Shown: piece after piece, positions 36,954 through 45,477 of the stretch
How positions within the stretch are numbered: the first letter of the stretch is position 1
Layout of the letters: each line of letters opens with the position of its first letter
Assembly: GCF_036248255.1 (NCBI RefSeq)
Contig: NZ_CP109178.1
Coordinates: 5,146,001-5,210,000 of the forward strand
Source of the DNA: Streptomyces sp. NBC_01717
GTDB lineage: Bacteria; Actinomycetota; Actinomycetes; Streptomycetales; Streptomycetaceae
Direction: 5' to 3'
Length of the DNA: 64,000 nt
Program-made: the position numbers and the translations under genes
Notes under the pieces: model-generated
Databases searched by the model: none
Told to the model about the DNA's origin: nothing
What the model saw: the letters and a program-made list of their open reading frames with translations, nothing else

Positions 36954-36966
36954 CTGGAGTCTCCAG
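36954..36966. promoter_or_regulatory. Palindrome covering the Prim-Pol ribosome binding site
   Basis: CTGGAGTCTCCAG, 6-bp arms with one central base, includes the GGAG that serves the Prim-Pol start. It could be a repressor operator or an RNA hairpin hiding the ribosome binding site. Confidence 0.4.
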
Positions 36967-36988
36967 TTCTGTGAGAAGCACTGGCAGA

Positions 36989-37033
36989 CGAGGGCGGCCC
37001 CAAATCATTGGCGTGAGATGGGGGCCGCCCTCG
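36989..37033 (-). terminator. Hairpin between transfer and replication genes
   Basis: 13-bp perfect stem (36989-37001 and 37021-37033) with a 19-base loop, directly after the small Cys protein gene at 37035. Probably a terminator or attenuator that limits readthrough into the replication genes. Confidence 0.6.
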
Positions 37034-37034
37034 G

Positions 37035-37208
37035 TCAGTTGTGGAAGCGGTTGGAGTTGGGGTTCTGGTCGCACCAGTCCTCGGCGCACACCTTGTGGAC
37101 CGGCTCGCGGTCGTGCGAGCGCATGGGGGTGGGCTTGCCGCACAGCACGCACGGCAGGTTCCGGGAGGCGTCGAAGTGGCGGGCGTCCCGCCAGTCGATC
37201 AGCGGCAT
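37035..37208 (-). CDS. Small Cys-rich AICE protein
   Basis: A 57-residue protein with CVLCGKPTPMRSHD and a later CAEDWC, a likely zinc-binding mini-domain that occurs in many Streptomyces integrative elements next to the replication or transfer genes. Start ATG 37208 preceded by GGGTGGGG. It lies between the membrane protein gene at 37220 and a hairpin. No known activity. Confidence 0.65.
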   Translation of the reverse strand: MPLIDWRDARHFDASRNLPCVLCGKPTPMRSHDREPVHKVCAEDWCDQNPNSNRFHN

Positions 37209-37219
37209 GGCCCCACCCG

Positions 37220-37714
37220 TTAGCGGTGGTTGATGGTGCCGTTGGCCTTGCCGAACATCCCGCTCGCGGTGATGTTCTGCGTGATGTGCGTGGTGCCGGT
37301 GCCGGTGCCGGTGCCGGTCGCGGCACGGCCGAGACGAAGCAGGAGAGGAACGCCGATGGCCGCGGCGGCGATGAGGGCAACGGCGGACCAGAGGGCTTGG
37401 CTCATGGCGATCAGTCCCGGGGCTGCGTAGGAAAGTCCGATTCCCGCGGCGGCGATACCTCCGCCGATCGTCGGCGTCAGCAGGGCGGTGGTCTTGGCCC
37501 ATGCCGGGATCGGCTGCACGACAGGCACCAACGGTGCGGCCGGCGCGGGCGGTTGCGTGTACGCGAGGGTCCGTATCCCGCCGGGCAGGGTGACCATCTG
37601 GACGCCGGGCGGGATCTCCGAGGGCAGCATCACCCGCCCCTCGGGGGCGGGGAGGTAGGCGGGATAGTCGTCCGGACGGCGCTGGGTGGTGATCTCATAC
37701 GCGGTGTCATGCAC
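37220..37714 (-). CDS. Two-helix membrane protein, spread-protein-like
   Basis: A 164-residue protein: Pro-rich N-terminal half, two hydrophobic segments (about residues 78-100 and 106-127), then a Gly-Thr dipeptide run (GTGTGTGT) and a polar tail ending NGTINHR. Its place between the translocase and replication genes is where AICEs carry spread (Spd) genes, which help intramycelial transfer in pSAM2-type elements. The Spd role is inference from context; I recognise no named domain. Confidence 0.6.
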   Translation of the reverse strand: MHDTAYEITTQRRPDDYPAYLPAPEGRVMLPSEIPPGVQMVTLPGGIRTLAYTQPPAPAAPLVPVVQPIPAWAKTTALLTPTIGGGIAAAGIGLSYAAPGLIAMSQALWSAVALIAAAAIGVPLLLRLGRAATGTGTGTGTTHITQNITASGMFGKANGTINHR

Positions 37715-37736
37715 GACGGGGCTCCTTCAGCAGCGA

Positions 37737-37770
37737 GGGCGGCACCCCGTGGTGTGAGGGGGTGCCGCCC
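37737..37770 (-). terminator. Hairpin between tra and membrane protein gene
   Basis: 12-bp perfect stem (37737-37748, 37759-37770) with a 10-base loop, upstream of the 37220-37714 gene and directly beside the CTTGTC repeats. Likely ends the tra transcript. Confidence 0.55.
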
Positions 37771-37777
37771 GCGCTGA

Positions 37778-37917
37778 CTTGTCGTGTCGCTTGTCGTCTG
37801 GCTTGTCGTGTGCCTTGTCGCTTGTCTTGTCTTGTCGCTTGTCGCCCTTGCAGGTCACAAGCCGTTTCCAGCCCGCACAGAGCCGCCCAGGGCCCTTCTC
37901 GTACCGGTGGCGACAAG
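37778..37917. repeat. CTTGTC repeats, candidate clt transfer locus
   Basis: Eight CTTGTC motifs start at 37778, 37790, 37802, 37814, 37821, 37826, 37831 and 37838; the first four have an exact 12-base pitch. An inverted GACAAG lies at 37912-37917. The cluster is 85-150 bases beyond the stop of the FtsK-type translocase, where the clt locus with TraB recognition repeats is found in other Streptomyces conjugative elements. The motif differs from the known GACCCGGA repeat, as expected if each TraB has its own sequence. Confidence 0.6.
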
Positions 37918-37927
37918 CGACAGCCGC

Positions 37928-40012
37928 TCAGTCCTCGGATGGGTTGTCGGGGGCGTGTTGGCGGTGGACGTAGCGGGCTTTGGTGCCGGTGCCGACGCGG
38001 ACGGCGGTGCCGTCCGCAGTCCACGTCTTGAGCCAGCCGACCACCGTCTGCCGCGTCGTTCCGTACTCCTTGGCGAGAGCTCGGGCGATCGCCGAAGCAC
38101 CGGTTCCCGCCGGTCCAGCGGAGAACAGCAGGCCGAGTGCGACCTGCCGGGCGGCGTTGTCCTCGTTCTGCAGCGCGGACAGGTTCAGCCCGCCCGACGT
38201 CGGCTGCTCGGTGTTCGTCCCGGGGTCGGCGAAGGTCGCGAACTCGGCGTCGATCTGCTCCCGGAACTTCCGGGCGAGCGCCTCCTCAGCGGACTCCCGA
38301 TCGCCCCGGAGCGCGGACAGGTTCAGCCCGCCGGTACTGCCGACCGACTGCGCCGGAGCGTCGGCGGCCGGGGTGTGGGTGGTGTCCCGCATCCATGCCG
38401 TGCGCTCCGGATCCCACCGCGAGGCGTAGGCATCGCCCGCGGCCTTGCTGGACACTCCGTCCAGGGTGGGGTGCATGTCGGAGGTGGCGAGGACGATGTC
38501 GCGGATCTGGTTGGGCAAGATCCGCCAGTTCTTGAACAGAGCCGCCGCAGACTCCGGGGTCCCCATGAACCCAGCACCCTTATACGGAGCCTGATCCACG
38601 CGCAGCCCGCGAGAGGCGGGAAAGACCTTGCTCAGGTCCATGCCCTCCACCTCGCCACCGGTGAGGCAGACTCGAGCCTTGGCCTCGCGGCGGATCATCA
38701 GGTTGCCCAGCACGGACCCGGTGGCACCCAGCGCCGTGAGGACCGTGCGGATGCCCATGGCCCGGAGCATGCGGATGACTTCGAGGATCTTCTTCGCGAG
38801 ATCCTTCATGCGCCGGTCGGTGCTGGTCAGGATCTCCGCACCCTCATCGACGACCAGCATGATCTGCGGAATCTTCGCGCTGATGGGGAGCTGGTCGGTG
38901 TTCCGCTCCGCCATCAGATCCTGATAGGCGACCTTGCGGCGCAGCCCGACCGCCAGGGCCGCATCGAGCATCAGCACTGCTTCCTCGTAGGTGGAGGCGA
39001 GCCAGTCGATGCCGGGCGTAACCCCGTCCACGGGGGCCCCGTTCACGTCCAGTGCCGGGCGGACCCAGGGCAGGCCGGCGGATCCGGCGTTGAGGTCGAT
39101 CACCCAGGTCAGCACATCGGTGGTGCGGGCGAACCCGGCGAGGATGACGTGGACCATGTTCGTCTTGCCGGACCCGGTGGGGCCGACCACCAGGGCGCAC
39201 TGTTCGCGCAGGTAGACGCAGATCTCCTCGGCATTGGTGCGGTAGCCCCACGGAATGCCGGTGTAGATCGACAGGGGCGTGTAGTCGGACGGGTAGGTGC
39301 GCTCCTCGGAGAGGACGTTGACCGTGGTCACGTCGATCAGGACCCGGCCCTGATGGATCCCCTGCGAAGCAACCGCGGTGCAACCGTGCGGCAACCGGGC
39401 GTCGGCGGACAGGGCGGCGGAGTGCTGCGCGATTCGGTCGTAGGTAGTGCCGCCCGGGGGGAGTTCGGCGTCGATGGTGAAGCCGGTGCCGGTGGGCCAG
39501 ATCTCCACCGCGAGGATCCGCAGGGTGATGTTGCAGACCCGCTGCACCCGGTCCACCCACTCCGCAGCGATCGCCCGCCGTTCGGCGGACAGCTCACGGG
39601 CGACCTGCCGCTCAGCCTGCGCGATGGCCTCCAACTCCCGTGCCTCCTCGTACAGGAGGGTGGAGCGGGCGGCCGCGCCCATGCCCACGCCGATCGTGGC
39701 GAGGGAGCCGATGGCGGCCCAGGTCAGGGGCCCGGTGGTCATGGCCCAGGTGGTCCACCCGGCTCCGATGAGCCACGAGGCGGACCGCATGGCGATGGTG
39801 CGGGCGGAGAGGCGTTCGCGCAGGCTGCTGATGGTGTGGCCGATCGCGCCGGCGGCGCCGATGGCGAGGGCCCAGCCGGGGGGCATGCCGGTGGCGGCTC
39901 CGGTGGTAGCGACGGCGAGGCATCCGGTGGTGGCGGACAAGGCGCCGGTCACGGGTCCGTGACCGGCAGCCCAGTCCCACACCGGCCCAGTGGAGGCGGT
40001 GTTGGTGGTCAT
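37928..40012 (-). CDS. tra: FtsK/SpoIIIE-type conjugative DNA translocase (TraB-like)
   Basis: A 694-residue septal DNA translocase that moves double-stranded DNA between mycelia. N-terminal membrane helices (about residues 20-125), a linker, FtsK ATPase with Walker A GPTGSGKTN (about 282) and Walker B MLVVDEGAE (about 395), and a C-terminal winged helix (about 620-680) expected to read the clt repeats. The linker to the winged helix holds two copies of GGLNLSAL about 55 residues apart, each with a charged tail. It follows the 511-residue gene after 2 bases, so it is coupled to it. Confidence 0.93.
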   Translation of the reverse strand: MTTNTASTGPVWDWAAGHGPVTGALSATTGCLAVATTGAATGMPPGWALAIGAAGAIGHTISSLRERLSARTIAMRSASWLIGAGWTTWAMTTGPLTWAAIGSLATIGVGMGAAARSTLLYEEARELEAIAQAERQVARELSAERRAIAAEWVDRVQRVCNITLRILAVEIWPTGTGFTIDAELPPGGTTYDRIAQHSAALSADARLPHGCTAVASQGIHQGRVLIDVTTVNVLSEERTYPSDYTPLSIYTGIPWGYRTNAEEICVYLREQCALVVGPTGSGKTNMVHVILAGFARTTDVLTWVIDLNAGSAGLPWVRPALDVNGAPVDGVTPGIDWLASTYEEAVLMLDAALAVGLRRKVAYQDLMAERNTDQLPISAKIPQIMLVVDEGAEILTSTDRRMKDLAKKILEVIRMLRAMGIRTVLTALGATGSVLGNLMIRREAKARVCLTGGEVEGMDLSKVFPASRGLRVDQAPYKGAGFMGTPESAAALFKNWRILPNQIRDIVLATSDMHPTLDGVSSKAAGDAYASRWDPERTAWMRDTTHTPAADAPAQSVGSTGGLNLSALRGDRESAEEALARKFREQIDAEFATFADPGTNTEQPTSGGLNLSALQNEDNAARQVALGLLFSAGPAGTGASAIARALAKEYGTTRQTVVGWLKTWTADGTAVRVGTGTKARYVHRQHAPDNPSED

Positions 40013-40014
40013 GA

Positions 40015-41550
40015 TCAGACGTTCCAGCCCTTCTCGGCGTCGGGCCCGTTGCGCGGGTCCTCGTGGCGGGCGATGTCCTGCTCGTGGGACTGGCGGAACA
40101 GCGGTCCCATGTCCTCGGCGACCGCGACGGCTGACATGACGGCGCCGAAGATGTCGTTGAAGCCGTCCGCGACGTCCTTCTCCAGCGGGAACTCCGAATC
40201 GGCCCGCTCGGCGAGGACTTTCATCACGTTCGCCACGCTCGTCAGCGCGGCCGGGAGCCCTTCGACCATGGCCAGGATCTCCATGGCGTTCTCGGGGTCG
40301 TACTGCCCAGCTGCGGATTCCATCTCCGCCGCGTACTCCTCGAACCGGAAACCAGACACGTTCTCTCCCTCACTCACGGTGGTGGGTGCTGCCGGCGTCG
40401 GCCCAGTGGGGCGTTCGGCCGTGGCGCTGATCTGGTCGGTGTTCTCGGCCGCTTCCGTGTCGGCGGCGGCTTCGTCGTCCTGCAGGGCGGCGCGTATCGC
40501 GTCGTCCCGCTGGTGGCGCTGTTCCTTGGCCGTGTGGGTGAGGCGGGCGTAGACGCGGCGGCCCGGGTACTGCAGCCAGGCCCAGCCGAGCTTCCGGCCC
40601 AGCGGGGTGGTGAGCATGCCGACCAGGCCCAAAGCCCCGGCGAGCAGGGCGGCGCGCAGTCGGCGGCCCTGGAACCGGGCGGCAGACCGCCACAGCGCCT
40701 TACGTGCCTTCTTCCGGGCAGGGGCCTTGCGGACCGCGCTCTGCTGTCCGGCGATCTGGTCGGTCGCCCTTCGGTCCCGCGCGGCCCGGTTGCGGTCGAT
40801 CACCGCACCCTTGGCCGCACCGACCCGACCCGCGGCCTTGCCCACGGACCGGCCGATCGCCCCCCTACGGGCCATGGACGCCGACCGCGCTGCCGTCCTC
40901 GCGCCCCGGCGGGCATCCGCCACGGCACGCCGCGACCCGGTCGTCTCGGCCCGCCGGGCCGCCCGTGACGGGGCCGCCTGCCGGGCTGACGCCCGCAGCG
41001 CCTTGACCTGTCCCGCACGCCCCGCACCGTGCTGTCGAGTGGGCTTCCCGGAGGTGTGACCGGTGGCCTTCCCTGGCCGATTGCTGGTGGTCTTGCGCTG
41101 GTGCGGCACGCCTGGGGTGGAACTGGTGCGCGAGGTGCCGCGACCTGCGTGCTTCGCGGATCGACCGCTCGTTCCGCGGGAGGACGCGCTGTGCACACCG
41201 CCCGTTCCGCGACCTGTCCGGCCAGGGCTGTGCGGCGTCGCGGGACGGTTGGTGCGGCCGGTGGCGTGCTTGCGGTGGGCTCGGTGGTTGCGGGTTGCGG
41301 CGGCGACACCGAGGATGCATGCGCCGGTCGCGGCGACCGCGGCGGCGATGGGTCCGCCGGCCAGAGCAGCCGCGGCCAGCGCCGTCACGGTGGAGTTGGC
41401 GCCGGTCATCGCGATCGGGACCACGGGCCAACCACCCGCCGTGTGCTCCACGGTCACCTCGGCCGGTGCCGGAGTGGGGTCGGCCTGGGGGGGTGTGGTC
41501 GGTGCGGGCTGGTTGTCGGTCACCATCGGTTCGGTGCTGAGTTCCGTCAT
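40015..41550 (-). CDS. Large basic membrane-associated transfer protein
   Basis: A 511-residue protein of no recognised family. A Pro/Thr-rich N-terminus leads to two hydrophobic segments (about residues 55-85), then a very basic Arg/Lys/Ser/Ala region (about 90-310) with the look of nucleic acid binding, a further hydrophobic stretch near 300-320, and an acidic C-terminal domain of about 170 residues. It is coupled on both sides (4-base overlap upstream, 2-base gap to tra). Probably a Spd-like partner of the translocase; this is inference from position. Confidence 0.6.
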   Translation of the reverse strand: MTELSTEPMVTDNQPAPTTPPQADPTPAPAEVTVEHTAGGWPVVPIAMTGANSTVTALAAAALAGGPIAAAVAATGACILGVAAATRNHRAHRKHATGRTNRPATPHSPGRTGRGTGGVHSASSRGTSGRSAKHAGRGTSRTSSTPGVPHQRKTTSNRPGKATGHTSGKPTRQHGAGRAGQVKALRASARQAAPSRAARRAETTGSRRAVADARRGARTAARSASMARRGAIGRSVGKAAGRVGAAKGAVIDRNRAARDRRATDQIAGQQSAVRKAPARKKARKALWRSAARFQGRRLRAALLAGALGLVGMLTTPLGRKLGWAWLQYPGRRVYARLTHTAKEQRHQRDDAIRAALQDDEAAADTEAAENTDQISATAERPTGPTPAAPTTVSEGENVSGFRFEEYAAEMESAAGQYDPENAMEILAMVEGLPAALTSVANVMKVLAERADSEFPLEKDVADGFNDIFGAVMSAVAVAEDMGPLFRQSHEQDIARHEDPRNGPDAEKGWNV

Positions 41551-41885
41551 GCTGAACGCTCCCTTCGGATGTCATCGCAGGTGACGCACATGCCGAGCGA
41601 CCGCGGGATGCAGTACCCGGCGTCCGTGCGGCAGTTGGGGCAGGTCCGGCGCGCCCGCATCGCCTTGGCGAGCGCAGCGGTACGGGCCGGGGTCATCGGG
41701 CGAACGGGCTTGGCCCGGTCGATGCGGTAGAGGTAGGCGACCAGCGGCCCGCGACGCCGGCGGGGCTTGTGGAGTTCGGCGGCGACGTCTTGTCCGCCGG
41801 GTCGCAGCCCCATCTCACGAAGCTGCCGACGGGTCGCCAGACCCTCGGGGGCCATGCGCCACCGGTAGTCGGGGACGGTGGTCAT
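41547..41885 (-). CDS. RRQL-motif zinc-binding AICE protein
   Basis: A 112-residue basic protein with TRRQLREMGLRPGGQDVAA, an Arg-rich patch (KPRRRRGP) and a C-terminal CPNC..CxxC zinc ribbon. The RRQLR..LRPGG arrangement recurs in Streptomyces AICE transfer blocks. It overlaps the DUF2637 gene by 1 base (TGATG) and the 511-residue gene by 4 bases (ATGA), so it is translated as part of one coupled block. Confidence 0.7.
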   Translation of the reverse strand: MTTVPDYRWRMAPEGLATRRQLREMGLRPGGQDVAAELHKPRRRRGPLVAYLYRIDRAKPVRPMTPARTAALAKAMRARRTCPNCRTDAGYCIPRSLGMCVTCDDIRRERSA

Positions 41886-42763
41886 CAGAGCGTCACCCGC
41901 GCCGCGTCCGGTACCGGAACGAGGTGCGGGCGGCGGGTCACGCCGTCCTCTTCGAGCTGCTTGTAGACCTTGTGGACGTAGGAGGTGGAACGGGTGGAAC
42001 GTACCGCCGCCGCGGGGATGGTGACGCCTTCCACCCAGCACTCCCGGATGATCCGGGCAGCCTCATCGGCAGGCAGCTTCACCACCTCCCGCCCGTTCCC
42101 ACCACCCTGGGTGGAAGCGGGTGGAACGGTGAGGGGGAACACCCGGTGTCCACCGCAGATGACCAGCGGCGACGCCTTCCGACCGGACACCGCCGGCGCA
42201 GCCGGGGCAATGAGGGCGGGTGGGGTGGATGCCGGGGTGGAAGCGGGGTGGACGGGAGGGGCTTCCACCCGTTCCACCACGGTGTCCACCTGGTCACGCA
42301 GGACAGTGATTCGATCAAGGATCGCGCGCCGGTAGAACGTGATCGCCTCAGCGAGAACGATGAGGAGGACCGGTGGAATCGAGTGGAGGACGAGACCGGC
42401 CGGGTCCACTTCCCGCGGGACACCAAAGGCAGTGCCCGCGGGCCAGAGAGAGGCCCAGCAGTTCATCAACCACGTGCCCAGACCGGCGAACCAGCGGAGT
42501 CCCGTGGCCCAGCCGGACGGCTGCACCCCGTGCTCCGACAACCGGCCGTCCACGATCAGGACGGCCCCGAGGGCGACCGCGACCATGGGGTCGAGCAGCC
42601 AGGCGATCCACACGCTGATGTGGTGGTCGATCGCGAACAGCGTCACGTTCGTCGCGGTGAACGCGAGCGCGACCACCGCGACCGCCACGAGCACCTTCGT
42701 CAGGCCCGATTGCAGGCCCTGTAGTGCGGCGATCTGCTCGGCCGGGCTCGTCTTACGCCTCAT
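41885..42763 (-). CDS. DUF2637-type membrane protein with C-terminal HTH
   Basis: A 292-residue protein with four N-terminal membrane helices (about residues 15-130) as in DUF2637 proteins common in Streptomyces mobile elements, a Pro/Ala/Thr linker with HPASTPASTPP, and a C-terminal segment with a helix-turn-helix look (ADEAARIIRECWVEGVTIPAAAVRSTRST). I chose ATG 42763; GTG 42781 is possible. It overlaps both neighbours, forming part of the coupled transfer operon. Confidence 0.7.
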   Translation of the reverse strand: MRRKTSPAEQIAALQGLQSGLTKVLVAVAVVALAFTATNVTLFAIDHHISVWIAWLLDPMVAVALGAVLIVDGRLSEHGVQPSGWATGLRWFAGLGTWLMNCWASLWPAGTAFGVPREVDPAGLVLHSIPPVLLIVLAEAITFYRRAILDRITVLRDQVDTVVERVEAPPVHPASTPASTPPALIAPAAPAVSGRKASPLVICGGHRVFPLTVPPASTQGGGNGREVVKLPADEAARIIRECWVEGVTIPAAAVRSTRSTSYVHKVYKQLEEDGVTRRPHLVPVPDAARVTL

Positions 42764-42965
42764 CGCGGCCCCCGTCCCCACCGCGGAAGCGGTGCGCCCG
42801 GTGCAGGGCCATCAGGTGGAAGCAGCCGGCCGCCACGAGCAGGTTCCACAGGAACCGGGCCCACGCCGGCAACGGCACCAGCCACGACACGACGCACGCT
42901 GCGACCAGCAGCGCACCGCCGTGGCGCAGCCACCATGCCCACAGGCCAGCAGGTGGGGCGCTCAT
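42753..42965 (-). CDS. Small two-helix membrane protein
   Basis: A 70-residue protein with two hydrophobic helices (about residues 7-28 and 35-55) and a His/Arg/Asp-rich tail. It overlaps the preceding gene by 4 bases and the next by about 11. Function unknown; part of the transfer/spread block. Confidence 0.6.
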   Translation of the reverse strand: MSAPPAGLWAWWLRHGGALLVAACVVSWLVPLPAWARFLWNLLVAAGCFHLMALHRAHRFRGGDGGRDEA

Positions 42966-43270
42966 ACGGCGACCGCCGTACGAGCGGTGCAGCCCTTCGC
43001 CGGGCGGCGGACCGCACGGCGCGGACGCCGGCCGGACGGGCGCGGCTGCTTCAGCGGGAGCGTCCGCAGCAGGCTCTCCGCGTACGCCGCGGTCTCCGGG
43101 TCACTCTCGCGCAGCTCTGTGAGAACCTCGTGCGCCACGTCCAGGCGGGCCGCCCGGTCCATCGCAGACTCCGTGGCCGAACCGGTGAACAGCTCCAGGT
43201 CGATTCCCAACGCCAGCTCAGCGAACTCGGTCGCGGTAACAGCTTCGTGACCAGCAACGATGGTCTTCAT
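42962..43270 (-). CDS. First gene of the transfer operon, small acidic/basic protein
   Basis: A 102-residue protein with an acidic helical body (TATEFAELALGIDLELF) and a strongly basic Arg/Lys/Pro tail. AAGGAG precedes ATG 43270 at about 9 bases. As the first gene after the divergent control region it opens the coupled operon running to tra. No family recognised. Confidence 0.6.
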   Translation of the reverse strand: MKTIVAGHEAVTATEFAELALGIDLELFTGSATESAMDRAARLDVAHEVLTELRESDPETAAYAESLLRTLPLKQPRPSGRRPRRAVRRPAKGCTARTAVAV

Positions 43271-43816
43271 GGGTCGTGAACTCCTTAGACGGTGGAACGG
43301 CCCAAACAGCGGCCCCGGTGCTCCAACACCGGGGCCGCGCGCCGTCTGGTGGGTCGGTCGTGGGTACGAGCGACCGCGGCGACCCGACACCGCAAGCCGC
43401 CGAGATGGCAGGGCGAATGTCGGGCACCGTGAGCGCTGGTACGGGTTCGGATCTCCTGTTCGCACGGCGCTGTTCGTTCCGGGGAGGTCCGAAGTCCCGG
43501 AGGTCGTCGCAGTCGGTGTGCCGTTGCGGTTCTTTAGAGCCGATGGCGTGTCCCCCACACGGAGGGGTGGGGCCCGGTTGTGACACCGGGTCCGGTCTCG
43601 ATCGGCTGGTCTCCACTCGCCTCGGCCGGAACGGTCACGGCCGCCGTGCTGCGGTGGATCACGCTGTGGAGTTGTTGAGCAGGACACAGCAACGTACGTG
43701 ACACCCCGTACAACCTGTCTGGAGGAGTGCCTTGATCTGAGTCTGCCCATGGGTACTTGGAACGTCAAGCCCTCTCGTCTAACTTGTACGGAGGAGTTGG
43801 AGCAGAAGGGTTGGAG
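43271..43816. promoter_or_regulatory. Divergent control region of transfer operon and gntR
   Basis: 546 gene-free bases. It holds a 12-bp hairpin (43309-43320/43327-43338) close to the transfer operon start, which may attenuate it, and an inverted pair of 8-mers, CCGTACAA (43706-43713) and TTGTACGG (43784-43791), near the gntR start, fitting operator half-sites for a GntR-type repressor. GGAGGAG follows each of these two. I see no gene in it. Confidence 0.5.
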
Positions 43817-44593
43817 ATGCCCGTGCGACGCGGAATGACTAAGGCGCAGGAGATTGCAGCTGACCTGCGTAGGCAGATCGAGAATCGGGAGCTCGCCCCT
43901 GGGGCGGTGCTCCCGAGCGAATCGAAGCTGATGAGCCAGTACGGCTACAGCCGCGAGACCGTGCGCGCCGGCGTCCGCGCTCTCATCGAAGAGGGGCTGG
44001 TCGTCACCGGATGGGGACAGGGCAAGTACGTCCGTGAGGACTATCCGCCGGTGGTCTGGAACTGGACGACCCTGGAAAGCCGGAGCCGGCACGCAAACGC
44101 GGTGGAGGGTCAGACCGCCGGAGACCAGTGGTCGAGCGCCATCACAGACGAGGGGAAGTCCCCTCGGCAAGAGATCACCGTGTCCATCGTCGAGCCGCCA
44201 CCACACGTGCGCGACGCGCTCGCACTGCCCGACGATGGTCTAGCTGTGGCCCGCAAGCGCATTCGCTACATAGACAACCGCCCCTACGCGCTCGCCGACT
44301 CCTACTTCCCTCAGGAACTCGTCGCCGGGACGCTCCTTATGGAGCCGCGCGACGTGGCAGCACCGGGTGGCGTGCTCGCATCCGTTGGGCTCATCCAGAC
44401 CAAGTACAGGGATGAGATCGCGGTGCGTATGCCGACACGGCATGAGGCCGAACTACTGGCGCTACCTGCGGCAACTCCGGTAGCGGAGCACACACGAACA
44501 GGCTACGACGCAGACGGAAAGCCTCTGCGCTGCATGGTCACCATCCTCCCCGGAGACAGGCACAAGATCCTCTATGAAGTCGACACTGACTGA
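43817..44593 (+). CDS. GntR-family regulator with UTRA domain (KorSA-like)
   Basis: A 258-residue repressor: N-terminal GntR winged helix (IAADLRRQIENRELAPGAVLPSE, then SRETVRAGVRALIEEGLV) and a C-terminal UTRA ligand domain. In pSAM2-type elements such a regulator (KorSA) represses replication and transfer genes. It is divergent from the transfer operon and overlaps the GNAT gene by 20 bases. ATG 43817 with AAGGG upstream; the frame extends to 43757 without a better start. Ligand unknown. Confidence 0.82.
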   Translation: MPVRRGMTKAQEIAADLRRQIENRELAPGAVLPSESKLMSQYGYSRETVRAGVRALIEEGLVVTGWGQGKYVREDYPPVVWNWTTLESRSRHANAVEGQTAGDQWSSAITDEGKSPRQEITVSIVEPPPHVRDALALPDDGLAVARKRIRYIDNRPYALADSYFPQELVAGTLLMEPRDVAAPGGVLASVGLIQTKYRDEIAVRMPTRHEAELLALPAATPVAEHTRTGYDADGKPLRCMVTILPGDRHKILYEVDTD

Positions 44594-45182
44594 GTTCCTT
44601 CGCCCGGCGCGGGCGGAGGACGTGCCTGCCCTTATGGCCCTGCGGACAGAAGCCGAGGAATGGCTCAGCTCAAAGGGCACCGACCAATGGAGCGATCCGG
44701 AGACCGGGGCCAAAGCGATCGGCAAGTGGCGAGCATCGATCGATGAGGGGCGTGCCTGGGTCGTCGTCGACTCCGGCAAGGTCCTGGGCACCGTGAGTAG
44801 AGGCCCCGTGGATCGGGACTTCTGGACAGATGAGGACCGTCCCGAAACTGCCTTCCACCTCTACAAACTCATCGTCGCTCGCCAAGCCGCCGGGCGGCAC
44901 CTTGGGGCGCGCCTCGTGGACTGGGCATCAAGATTGGCCGCCATGGAGGGTCGCGATTGGGTGCGCATAGACACCTGGCGGTCGAACGAGGGCCTTCACT
45001 CCTACTACGAACGGCTCGGTTTCAGGCACGTGAGGACTGAGAGTCCGTCACATCGACTCTCAGGGTGGCTCGCTCAACGGCCCACTACCGCGCTTAGCCT
45101 CCCCGACTTCCCACTGACAGTGGGCCCGCCTCACGAGGGCAGGACGGCGCCGATCCCGTCTCAGCACACTCCGGCGGACTGA
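44574..45182 (+). CDS. GNAT N-acetyltransferase
   Basis: A 202-residue acyltransferase. GNAT features: an N-terminal RPARAEDVPALMALR strand-helix, the acetyl-CoA loop VARQAAGRHLGARLV (motif A), and WRSNEGLHSYYERLGFRHV (motif B). It is translated with the GntR gene (20-base overlap), a pairing often seen in AICEs, which suggests that the enzyme or its product informs the regulator. Substrate unknown. Confidence 0.85.
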   Translation: MKSTLTEFLRPARAEDVPALMALRTEAEEWLSSKGTDQWSDPETGAKAIGKWRASIDEGRAWVVVDSGKVLGTVSRGPVDRDFWTDEDRPETAFHLYKLIVARQAAGRHLGARLVDWASRLAAMEGRDWVRIDTWRSNEGLHSYYERLGFRHVRTESPSHRLSGWLAQRPTTALSLPDFPLTVGPPHEGRTAPIPSQHTPAD

Positions 45183-45477
45183 CCTGAGGCGGAGCTCCCC
45201 AGGTCATATTCGAACTCCGCGGGCGAGATCGTAGTGACACCCGACGGACCGATGCGGCCGATGCCCTCGGGCCTGCTGACCCGCCAAGGACCGAGAGAGG
45301 CTCAAGCTTCAACACCCGAAAGTTCCTGTGCAACGGCCGTTCGGCGGACTGCGGCACCGCGCTGGAGTGACAAACGAGTCGGCATGCAATTACATCTCTG
45401 CGCTGTGGGATGTTCGCCCCCGGACGGTGAGGTCGCCGTGCACGTCAATCTCTTCCACAGAATGCGGAGGGCAAGGA
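45183..45477. other. Intergenic interval before the collagen-like gene
   Basis: 295 bases with lower GC than the core. A weak 7-bp hairpin (45180-45186/45200-45206) may end the gntR-GNAT transcript. No further gene or repeat is evident. Confidence 0.4.

Noticed and set aside
37778..37850. CRISPR-like array
   Set aside because: Units are 6 bases with very short spacers and no cas gene; better explained as protein-binding repeats.
37784..40552. 922-codon plus-strand frame across the tra genes
   Set aside because: Starts within the CTTGTC repeats and runs antisense to tra and its neighbour; composition is not protein-like.
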